DNA of 64,000 nt from Planctomycetia bacterium (lineage in GTDB: Bacteria > Planctomycetota > Planctomycetia > Pirellulales > PNKZ01). Numbering within the stretch: the stretch's first letter is position 1; every line of letters begins with the position of its first letter. Position numbers and translations under genes: made by a program. The stretch lies in contig JAIOPP010000026.1 in the NCBI GenBank assembly GCA_021413845.1, positions 62,001 through 126,000 on the forward strand, in the 5' to 3' direction. Under the pieces are notes generated by a model that was not told the origin of the DNA, did not search any database, and saw nothing but the letters and a program-made list of their open reading frames with translations. Positions 44,301 to 51,501 of the stretch are shown here, piece by piece.

Positions 44301-45103
44301 TCGGTCGTGACGGCCAACTCGGCACCGTTGGCCTTGAAGGCGGTTTGCAGCAGACGCGCCACCTGCTGCATGTCTGCGCCGATGTCGGGAGTCGGGTAGT
44401 TGTCCGGCAGGACGATCTGATAATCGCTCGCTCCTTTTTCAGCGATCGTCAGCAGGGCCGTGCCGAGTTTTTCGTTAATCTGCTCGTTCAGCGCGCGCAT
44501 CTTATCGCCCCAGATGGGAGCCATTTCCAGCAGATCGGAGCTGTCGTAGCGCTCCATGACCTGCTGCGCCTCACGATGTTTTCCTTGCTTGAGGAGAATC
44601 GTCGCTGAATGGATCGTCGCGCTGAGAGGGAGCCAGCCTGAAGATTTTCCTGCGCACTGAAACGACTTTTCGTAAGCCTCCAGCGCCGGCTGCGCATTAG
44701 TGGGAAGACTTTCGTAGAAAGTGCCCAGCTCGTGCCAGTGCTCTCCGTTTTTCGGCGAGCGCTCCACGGCCAGCTTCAGATCCTTCTCCGCCCGCGCCAC
44801 GTCTTTCACGACGGCGTAGGCCTTGCCGCGCAGGCCTGCCGCGGCCGACACCTTCGCAGGGGCGACGTTCTTCCAGGCGGCGAGATCTTCGTCTTGGAAC
44901 TGCCCGATCAGGTCGTTCCATTGACGAGCCGAGACCAGCGCGCGCATTTTGGCGAGCGTTGCTTCGACGTTCGCCTCGCCGTTCGCTCCAGCTTGGGAAG
45001 CGGCAGGCTTCCCCTCGTCGGCCGATGAGGAGCCGACGTTGGATACGACCAGGGCTAGCGCTACAAGAAACAGTGCGAGGAGCTTACGATTCGGCATGTT
45101 CAT
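41321..45103 (-). CDS. DUF4838 glycosidase-like protein with TPR and sugar-binding domains
   Basis: From ATG 45103 the protein has 1260 residues with a signal peptide (MNMPNRKLLALFLVALALVVS). In order: a TPR-like helical part (about 40-190), an alpha/beta domain like the N-terminal domain of GH67 and GH20 enzymes (IVLPDNYPTPDIGADMQQVARLLQ...LYLGNTAFARKHG), and DUF4838 (about 350-700), with GGHTWHRAIPSDEAAFAAHPEHFALLGGKR and the GCECEAC cysteine cluster. A CBM9-like beta-sandwich (about 860-1060) and a GH2-type jelly roll at the C-terminus (APDVRR-type LRLMFAGVDEQAWIYLNGKLVGEHS) follow. DUF4838 proteins are thought to act on glycans; the catalytic residues are not assigned. Confidence 0.82.
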   Translation of the reverse strand: MNMPNRKLLALFLVALALVVSNVGSSSADEGKPAASQAGANGEANVEATLAKMRALVSARQWNDLIGQFQDEDLAAWKNVAPAKVSAAAGLRGKAYAVVKDVARAEKDLKLAVERSPKNGEHWHELGTFYESLPTNAQPALEAYEKSFQCAGKSSGWLPLSATIHSATILLKQGKHREAQQVMERYDSSDLLEMAPIWGDKMRALNEQINEKLGTALLTIAEKGASDYQIVLPDNYPTPDIGADMQQVARLLQTAFKANGAELAVTTESARDVAKPALYLGNTAFARKHGVDMSQSNDWSYVHKAIGRDIILAGCDEAAPGRGPNTKNGPGFDRIGTAKAVVDFLQLYVGTRFLFPENRSFLALGKTSAVDLLTTPTIEYLPTTRIAVPPDLDVKKLPVLDYDITWPPTVSFYNLAQNRFPVINTTFGGHTWHRAIPSDEAAFAAHPEHFALLGGKRVLNGSGGQVQFCISNPEVQKLLYEDLEKHFKQGFRNVDIGQPDGFRGCECEACTKLFGTGSDWSEKIWILHRRLAERAQREYPDRIVTIAVYAVTETLPKTFDSFPPNVRLGLCGTRDPEIAAWKNFGAPQGFTTYLYYWCPNMMPRYFPMRTPLYVEKAAKRLMAAEVHSITRDGNGGIAYGLEGPTYYTMGKMFDGRDAHSAKSLVIEYVGAAFGKSAPAMMSFYDQLYRSLEIYSSYMATREDGWAFKDMYGRGHKHLSSPESVIAFLYPVELVQALEKQLALAEKADASPKVQTRLALVRKEFDYLKGVVKAVHLYNAYQISPDTGSLDRLLGSIDALRAEVDKLFAKGSGPQAWPYTLFPPTGHGAAMLKLTYDGYQEPYKSSFFNWDTTAKRQAPLPNAKQLLAAAAKETVLIDSPRWESVAAQPLLSTNAANAKPLSTQVRALYDDRQLYLRFESDLPAGAAPEAVERERMEAYLMPVAGSPVTYRFAAGLKPDSRTQAARGLIEDLMNLGYGKFDTLWRGEWTHTAAYDPQAHRLTVLMTIPVRSIPPAAIKQGTNWFVNFRRTTSTESVPGETYVWSLIPGGTPFDDPRSNGELSFSVDGGAASSAVHPLKLIREKGYRDSFEVPDQWKARIDKGPSLVLKDWKFRADPSEIGEQEEWFKPARYSEADWIPIQVPSYWAENEAIGNLLGDGWYRVPFAVPQTWQDKTLRLMFAGVDEQAWIYLNGKLVGEHSEKSEKKAFTALYDEPFIVDVPAGQLKLGEQNVLYVRVHNKVGAGGIWRPLHAVEAQASEAAR

Positions 45104-45239
45104 TCGGTTTTCCGAGGTGGGATGGCGGCGCTTCGAGAAGCAAGGCGGGGACGGCGTTTTCATCGTTCGGCGCCGGCGGGGTAATCCAGTTCCTAGATTC
45201 TAATTCGTCGATCGTCTCTTGTGGTGGATTAATTGCGCC

Positions 45240-45755
45240 TTACCGTAACGGGCGAAGGCCGCGAGCTTTTCGCTCCGTGCCGACCCAGTGCCAAGCCAAA
45301 GGCGATTGTTGCAGGAAGCGGGCCAGTTGGGTCGTCGAAACATGCAACTGCTCGGCAGCGATCTTCAAATCAAACTCGCAGCCTGCGACTCGATCGAGAG
45401 CTTCCGCTAAGAGAGACGGAAAATCGGCGTGATCGTCGCTCACCGTGAGTTTCCGGCGCGGCGTTCGGGACTGCCACAGAGCGCTCGGCGGTCCATCCGG
45501 CTCGATCGGTCGGCGGAGTTGCTCGGCGAGCGACTGGCGGAGGCGAAAGATCGCCTTTGCCAGGTTTTGCGCTTGGCTGCGAGTCTCATTGGCCTCGGCC
45601 CGAATGCCGGTCGGAATGTGCGTGAGCACGACGGCCGTTTCGACCTTATTGCGATGCTGCCCCCCTGGCCCGGTGCGGCGCGTGTGCTGTCGTGAACATT
45701 CGGCGAGAAGCTGCTCGCTGCCGAAGGTCGCGGGGTGAGGCACCGAGGGAGGCAT
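45240..45755 (-). CDS. release-factor-like protein with GGQ motif
   Basis: This 171-residue protein has the peptidyl-tRNA hydrolysis core of class I release factors, with the catalytic GGQ in RRTGPGGQHRNKVETAVVLTHIPTGIRAEANETRSQAQN. It lacks the codon-recognition domains. The tail after residue 100 (RRKLTVSDDHADFPSLLAEALDRVAGCEFDLKIAAEQLHVSTTQLARFLQQSPLAWHWV) resembles a helix-turn-helix rather than the basic tail of ArfB. It probably rescues stalled ribosomes or acts on a particular stalled state; that role is inferred. The gene stands alone. Confidence 0.78.
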   Translation of the reverse strand: MPPSVPHPATFGSEQLLAECSRQHTRRTGPGGQHRNKVETAVVLTHIPTGIRAEANETRSQAQNLAKAIFRLRQSLAEQLRRPIEPDGPPSALWQSRTPRRKLTVSDDHADFPSLLAEALDRVAGCEFDLKIAAEQLHVSTTQLARFLQQSPLAWHWVGTERKARGLRPLR

Positions 45756-46010
45756 GGCAGCGATTCCGATTCATCGGGGCGGGCGTTTTCGCGTGTCACT
45801 GCTTCCAACTCTAAGCCTTGGCCGCTGCGCATCAAGCACCCGAGCCTCCGGGGTCGCGATTGCAGGCCTGCACAAGAAAATCGACAAAAAGAGGACCCCG
45901 CAATAGTAGTGGTGCCAAGTGGAGGTGATAGAATCACGCCCTGCGTTTTCGGTATCGTTCCTCCGGTCGACCCGATCGAAGTCAGCAATAACTCGCTCAG
46001 GAATTCTCCC

Positions 46011-47198
46011 ATGCTAAGCCAGTGTGCCGTTCGGATCGCGATGATCTTGTTCATGGTTTGCGTCGGTTTCTGCGACGCTACGGCACGTGCCGAGGAAGGC
46101 CCTTGGCTGACGGACTTCGAGGCGGCGAAAGCGCAAGCGAAGGCCGCGAAAAAATTGCTGCTGGTCGATTTCACCGGTTCCGATTGGTGCCCGCCGTGCA
46201 TGCGGCTCAAGGCCGAGGTCTTCGACGGCGAAGCGTTTAAGACCGCAGCTCCCGAGCAGTTCGTGTTGGTCGAACTGGACTTCCCGAACAAGAAGGTCTT
46301 GTCTGACGAACTGAAAAAGCAGAATGCCGAGTTGGCGAAGCGCTATGAGATCTCGGGCTACCCGACCGTCCTGTTGCTGGACGTCGAAGGAAACGTCGTC
46401 AGCCGAACCGGCTATCGTCCCGGCGGTAGCGAGGTCTACGTCAAGCATTTGCAAGACTTGGTTTCGACCTACGAACAGATCGCGAAGCTCAAGAGCAAGC
46501 TGGACTCCGTCGCGGGGCTCGACCGCGCGAAGCTGCTCGATGAGATCGTCGCCGGCTGCGAGAAGCTCGACGCGAAGAGCGCGGAAGCGGAGAAATACGG
46601 CCGCGAGATCGTCGCCTTGGATTCGGACAACAAGGCCGGCCTCAAGGTCAAGTACACCTACCGAGGGTTGATGACCGACGCCGCGAAGATGCTCGCGGAG
46701 AGGAAAGCCGCCGAAGCGCGCGCGGCCTACGACAAAGCCATCGAATTGTCCGGCATCACCGAAGTGCAGAAGCAGAATGCCTATTTCGAGCAAGGAGGCT
46801 GTTGCTTCGCGCTCAAGGATTTCGCGGGGGTCGTGAAATGCTTGGAGCAAGCCCTCGCCGCCGCTCCCCAGAGCGACCGGGCCGCATCGATCGAATCGAC
46901 CTTGAAACGATTCGCCCCCCTCGCCGCGGCGCAGTCTACGATCGCCAAGACGCAAACCGAATTGGAAAACGCCACGGGTGTAGGTCGCGCGAAACTATTG
47001 GATCAACTCATCGAAGCTCACAAGGTGCTCGGCCCAGCCGTTCGCGATCCGAAGCTGCCGGCCCAGATCGAGAAGTGGTCGCAGGAGATCGTACAACTCG
47101 ACCCGGAAAACCAAGCCGGCCTCAAGGCTAAATACGATAAGACTCCGCCGGCGGCTCCATCCAACCCGGCTCAGCCGAAAGCGGCGACGGAGAAGTAG
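46011..47198 (+). CDS. secreted thioredoxin-fold protein with helical repeats
   Basis: From ATG 46011 the protein has 395 residues with a signal peptide (MLSQCAVRIAMILFMVCVGFCDATARA). A thioredoxin-fold domain (about 30-150) carries the redox motif WCPPC (Cys 60, Cys 63) and the cis-Pro loop SGYPTVLLLD. The C-terminal 230 residues form TPR-like helices (AEARAAYDKAIELSGITEVQKQNAYFEQGGCCFALKDFAGVVKCLEQAL). An upstream reading to 45735 has no signal and is rejected. The protein aligns over nearly its whole length with the N-terminus of the convergent CHAT protein, whose stop lies 31 bases beyond its own. A periplasmic disulphide role is inferred. Confidence 0.82.
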   Translation: MLSQCAVRIAMILFMVCVGFCDATARAEEGPWLTDFEAAKAQAKAAKKLLLVDFTGSDWCPPCMRLKAEVFDGEAFKTAAPEQFVLVELDFPNKKVLSDELKKQNAELAKRYEISGYPTVLLLDVEGNVVSRTGYRPGGSEVYVKHLQDLVSTYEQIAKLKSKLDSVAGLDRAKLLDEIVAGCEKLDAKSAEAEKYGREIVALDSDNKAGLKVKYTYRGLMTDAAKMLAERKAAEARAAYDKAIELSGITEVQKQNAYFEQGGCCFALKDFAGVVKCLEQALAAAPQSDRAASIESTLKRFAPLAAAQSTIAKTQTELENATGVGRAKLLDQLIEAHKVLGPAVRDPKLPAQIEKWSQEIVQLDPENQAGLKAKYDKTPPAAPSNPAQPKAATEK

Positions 47199-47229
47199 AT
47201 TCTCGCGTTTGCCGAGCAGCCGGCAGCCT

Positions 47230-50200
47230 TTATTTGCCGGAGCCCGAGAGTTGGAACGCGGCCCAGCGACGGACGTCGGCGCGGGCCGGCGCGACGGAAG
47301 CTGCGCTGATGCGTCCCCCGTCGGGCAGAGGCTTCGCCGCCCCCGGCGCTCGGCCGGCATACGCGCGGATCTCCGTCGGATTGCGCAGGATCGTCAATTG
47401 CGCGTTGCGTAGCGCCTCGAGCGGGCGTTGATTCTTCCGCCACAGGTTCTCGTAAAAGAGCCGCATCAAGGCCGAGGTCGCTTCGTCGTCGACCTTCCAA
47501 AGACTCGCGACGACATTGCGGCAACCGGCCACGTGAAACGCGCGCTGCAATCCGAACACTCCTTCGCCGCCGGCGACTTCGCCTAGGCCCGTCTCGCAGG
47601 CCGAGAGGACGGCGAGCTCGAGCTTCGAGAGGGGGAGACCGGCGATCGCTTCGGCAGTAAGAATGCCGCCGTCGCCTTGGGGTACGCCGGAATCGTCGAG
47701 CGGCCGGGGCAAGTTCGCACCGGCGAAGACGAGCCCCGACAGCAACAGCGGATTGCGGCCCGTCAAGTTGCTCGCAACATCGGGCAAGCGATCGCGAAAC
47801 GACGACTCGTCTATCTGCATCGCGCTGCGCATGGCGGGATCGGCGAAGAAGCCGTGCGTGGCGAAGACGGCCCAGCGGGCCTTCGGCAACTCGGAGATGA
47901 CGCGCGCCGTACCGGCTGCGTTGCCCGTCAGCTTCACGACCGAACGCTCGCCGACGAACCTCTCGATGCCCGTCACTTCGTTCGCCGTGCCGGGGAGCTC
48001 GGGCCAATGCAGCGTTTGCTTTTCATCCGTGGCGGCGGCACGAAGTTTCGCGATCTGCATCGAGGTCGAAGCGTCGATCGGAGCGACGCCGTACTGCACG
48101 CCGCCGACGGCCAGCAGCGCGCCCTCGGAGGTCGGGGTCGATGGACGCTCTAAATGATCCAGCAGCACTCGGCCGTTGGGCACGATCGCCAGTGCCGTTT
48201 CTTCTAGCAACACCGTGCCCGGCTTACTGCCCGGAAGCGCGGCCCAAGGGAGCGACGTCAACGGTCCGTCGGGCACGAGGTAGACCGTGTTTACGTCGGC
48301 CGGAAGCGCGGCGTGGAGCGGCTGCCAAACGAGCCGGCGCAGCTCCTCGACGGCCGTGGCGGACTTGCCGCTGAGCATCGCCTCGCGCCAGGCCTTGGCT
48401 TGAGCATCGATCGGCGCGGCAGGACCGAGATCGATCCGTTGCAACGGCCCGTCGCGAGTGACGACGAACGCGACATAGCTCGGGATGCTGTAGTTCGCCT
48501 TCGAAGCTTCGATGTTCGGGTCGTGAATACAGTGCTCGAAACGAAGCAGATCGATGAACACGGCATCGGCCGGCAGCGCGTGAGCCAGATCGGTATGCGG
48601 CCGACGCCGTTGCGCTTGCCCTTGCGCAATTTCGGGGACGAACGCCGCCAACCGCCGTTCCAACTCTTCCTTACGAATCGTCGTTTGCCGCAGCAGTTCG
48701 CGACGAACCGCAAGCCGCTCGGGATCGGCGGCGTTCATCGGCGCCAACGTGAGTCGGGACAGTTCTCGACGCGTTTCGAGCCACGTGCGATAGAGCGGTT
48801 CGACTTCCGGCGCCAGTGAATGTGCCAATGTTTGGCAGCGATCGGCGGCAAGTTGAAACACCGCGGCCCGTCCCGGCCAGATGTGGGCATAGAGCTCGTT
48901 GTTCGCCTGTTCGGTGTTCTTCGAAGCGGTGATCAGCACATCCAGCGGCCAGCGGAATTTCGCCACGAGCTTTAAAGATTCGGTTTCCGAAGCGACGGCG
49001 AACACTCCGTCTTGCACGACCTGGCGAATCCCGATCCCTTCGGCTAAATACTTGATCGCTTGATCTACTTCACCCAAATCGAACAGGATCGTCCCAAGGC
49101 TGATGAGGGAGTCCGCCGTACTAGGATGTGTCGGTCCTAAGACTTCTCGCTCGATCGCCACGGCTTGCGTGAGATGAGTCCGCGCGGCCTCATATTTTCC
49201 TAAGGCCCGGCATGCCCACCCTACGCTCGAGTGCGCCTGAGCCGTACTGGGATGCCGAGCTCCCAAAGACTCTTTACAAATTGCGAGCGACTGTTCCTGA
49301 TAGGGAAGAGCCGCTGCTTGGCCCTCTTGCACCTTCAGTACCGCGGCGAGATTATTCAACGAGACCGCCATCTCGGGATGTTTATCTCCTGTGAGCGCCT
49401 TGAAGATCGCGAGGGATTGTTCATGACACAAGCGCGCGTTTTGGAACTCTCCCATGGCGACGAACGACTTACCCATGGCGTTGAGTGCGATGGCCGTATC
49501 GGGATGTTTATCGCCGTAGTATTCCTTTTTGATCGCCAGAGCCTGAACGAAGTAGGGCCTCGCGGCTGCGTGGTCCCCCAACGATGTGAGAACCCCCCCG
49601 ATGCCATCGAGAGCATGTGCGGCGTCCAGACTTTTCTCTCCGAGAACTTCTTTGCGGATCGCGAGCGAGCGTTCGAAGTAGCGCCGAGCCGTTGCCTCTT
49701 CCCCGAGCGATTGAGATACGGAACCTAGATTGCCGAGCGCGTTGGCCGAACTTTGATGTTTTTCTCCATAGACCTCGAGATAGATCGCGAGTGCCCGCTC
49801 GAAGTAGGAGCGTGCCGTTTCGTATTCCCCCATCGATCTCAGCAACACGCCCAAATGGTTGAGTGCTACGGCCGTATCCGGATGCCGAGGTCCGAGGACT
49901 TGCGTCGAAATCTCCAAGGCCTCTTCGTAGTAGGGTCGCGACTTTCCGTAGTCCCCCATCGCTTTGAACAAGCTGCCGAAGCTAGTAAGCGAATCGACCG
50001 TTTCGAGAGTTCTATTCCCGAAGGCTCGCCTCCTGCCCGCCAACGACTCTTCGTAGTAGGGGATCGCCTCGGCATACCGCGTGAGGCCTAAGAGTTGGGC
50101 TCCTACGTTATTCACCGCTTGAGCCGTGCCGGCGTTATCATTGCCGAGCACCTTGCGGCGAATCGCCAAGCATTCTTCGGCCAGGGGCAAGGCTTCGCGG

Positions 50201-51459
50201 AATCGGTTTTGCTTGTAAAGCGCGACCACTTCTTGAGCCAATCGGTTCGCCTCTTGGATCTGCGCCCCCTCTGCGGGCGTGAAGTTTTTTGCGGTCAGAT
50301 CCATCGACGTCAACTCGATCGGCGGAGAGTTGGCATGCTTGGCCTTCAGGCCGGCTTTGTTCTCGGCATCCAATGCTACGATCTCTCGCGACCAAGCTTC
50401 GAAACTTCGAGTCGGAGTGATATCGGGAAGAGCGCGCTTCAAAATTCTCTGCGCTTCGAATAACCGATCCAACAACACGGCCCGCTCCAGCCCCGTCGCT
50501 TTTCCGAGACTTACGTTGACTTCCGCGATGATCTTCTGGGCCGCGGCGAACGGAGCGCTTTTCTCATAACGCCCGTAGATCGACTCCACTCGGTCGCTCC
50601 GCGGAGCCGCCGCGCGGGCCTGCTCTAGGCCGGCGATGACGCCCCGAAAATCTCTCATTTCGAAGTAGCAGCCCACTTGGTCCATGTAGGCGGCTTGCTT
50701 CTGCAAAGCGGTGATTCCGGGAAGCGCGAGGATGCGATCGTAGGCCGCGAGCGACTCCTGAATCTTGCGTTGCTTCAATAACTTATCTGCGTCATCCATC
50801 GCGATGCGAAAAACGTGATTGCCGTTTAAGCCGGTTTGGTTTCGGGGGTCTAAGTCGAGGATCTCTCGGCTCAGCGCCAGCGCGATCTCCTTGTCGTGGC
50901 TGAGCGTGTCGTGGCAGCGAACCATTTCATCCAGGAGCTTCGCGCGCTCGAGACCTCGGCTCTTCGGCAACTCGCCCTGTAAGACGATCGAGCGTGCATA
51001 GGCATCCGTCAGCTCGCGCAGATGTGCGACGTACTTTTCTCCGCCGCCGGTCCGATACCCGGTCTTCGTGATCACCGCGCCGTCGGGGGCGATCAACAGC
51101 ACGATCGGCACTTGGGTAACACCGTACCTGCGCGAGAGCTCGTCATTCTGTTTCTTGACCGCTGCGGGGAGAACCTTCTTGCCAGGAAAGTCTACCTCGA
51201 CCAAGACGAACCGCCGGCGAGCCTCGGCCTCGAACGCCTCGCTATCGAACACTTCCCGCTTCATCGTCATGCACGGCGGAACTCGATCGGAGGCGGTGTA
51301 GTAGAGCAGTAAGACTTTTTTCTCGGTCTGCGATTGAATCTTCGCCGCCTCGAAGTCGGTGCGCCACAGGTCACCCTCGGCACGAATCGCACCGCCGTGA
51401 AACGTCAGACAAACCAGCAGCGCAATCGCGGCGCAGCGAACCGGATAACTACTCGACAT
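47230..51459 (-). CDS. thioredoxin-fold/TPR/CHAT-domain exported protein
   Basis: This 1409-residue protein has a signal peptide (about 1-27). Residues about 30-390 are a paralogue of the neighbouring thioredoxin-fold protein, including the helical part, but with VPPC (Val 60, Cys 63) in place of CPPC. About ten TPRs follow (about 410-830), with consensus phrases such as ALNHLGVLLRSMGEYETARSYFERALAIYLEVYGEKH. A helical linker leads to a C-terminal CHAT caspase-like protease domain (about 1060-1405) with His 1202 (FATHGFF) and Cys 1288 (LSACETGLGEVAGGEGV). Both catalytic residues are present. It lies 42 bases downstream of a Ser/Thr kinase gene, probably co-transcribed. CHAT-TPR proteins are proteases in several known defence and stress pathways; the substrate is unknown. 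Confidence 0.88.
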   Translation of the reverse strand: MSSSYPVRCAAIALLVCLTFHGGAIRAEGDLWRTDFEAAKIQSQTEKKVLLLYYTASDRVPPCMTMKREVFDSEAFEAEARRRFVLVEVDFPGKKVLPAAVKKQNDELSRRYGVTQVPIVLLIAPDGAVITKTGYRTGGGEKYVAHLRELTDAYARSIVLQGELPKSRGLERAKLLDEMVRCHDTLSHDKEIALALSREILDLDPRNQTGLNGNHVFRIAMDDADKLLKQRKIQESLAAYDRILALPGITALQKQAAYMDQVGCYFEMRDFRGVIAGLEQARAAAPRSDRVESIYGRYEKSAPFAAAQKIIAEVNVSLGKATGLERAVLLDRLFEAQRILKRALPDITPTRSFEAWSREIVALDAENKAGLKAKHANSPPIELTSMDLTAKNFTPAEGAQIQEANRLAQEVVALYKQNRFREALPLAEECLAIRRKVLGNDNAGTAQAVNNVGAQLLGLTRYAEAIPYYEESLAGRRRAFGNRTLETVDSLTSFGSLFKAMGDYGKSRPYYEEALEISTQVLGPRHPDTAVALNHLGVLLRSMGEYETARSYFERALAIYLEVYGEKHQSSANALGNLGSVSQSLGEEATARRYFERSLAIRKEVLGEKSLDAAHALDGIGGVLTSLGDHAAARPYFVQALAIKKEYYGDKHPDTAIALNAMGKSFVAMGEFQNARLCHEQSLAIFKALTGDKHPEMAVSLNNLAAVLKVQEGQAAALPYQEQSLAICKESLGARHPSTAQAHSSVGWACRALGKYEAARTHLTQAVAIEREVLGPTHPSTADSLISLGTILFDLGEVDQAIKYLAEGIGIRQVVQDGVFAVASETESLKLVAKFRWPLDVLITASKNTEQANNELYAHIWPGRAAVFQLAADRCQTLAHSLAPEVEPLYRTWLETRRELSRLTLAPMNAADPERLAVRRELLRQTTIRKEELERRLAAFVPEIAQGQAQRRRPHTDLAHALPADAVFIDLLRFEHCIHDPNIEASKANYSIPSYVAFVVTRDGPLQRIDLGPAAPIDAQAKAWREAMLSGKSATAVEELRRLVWQPLHAALPADVNTVYLVPDGPLTSLPWAALPGSKPGTVLLEETALAIVPNGRVLLDHLERPSTPTSEGALLAVGGVQYGVAPIDASTSMQIAKLRAAATDEKQTLHWPELPGTANEVTGIERFVGERSVVKLTGNAAGTARVISELPKARWAVFATHGFFADPAMRSAMQIDESSFRDRLPDVASNLTGRNPLLLSGLVFAGANLPRPLDDSGVPQGDGGILTAEAIAGLPLSKLELAVLSACETGLGEVAGGEGVFGLQRAFHVAGCRNVVASLWKVDDEATSALMRLFYENLWRKNQRPLEALRNAQLTILRNPTEIRAYAGRAPGAAKPLPDGGRISAASVAPARADVRRWAAFQLSGSGK

Positions 51460-51501
51460 GCATCTGTTCCTGAGAAGCGTTGCGCAGCTTTTCGTGCCGC
51501 G

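Noticed and set aside
42899-44608. 569-residue open frame on the plus strand
   Set aside because: Antisense to the DUF4838 gene, whose domain order is clear; shadow composition.
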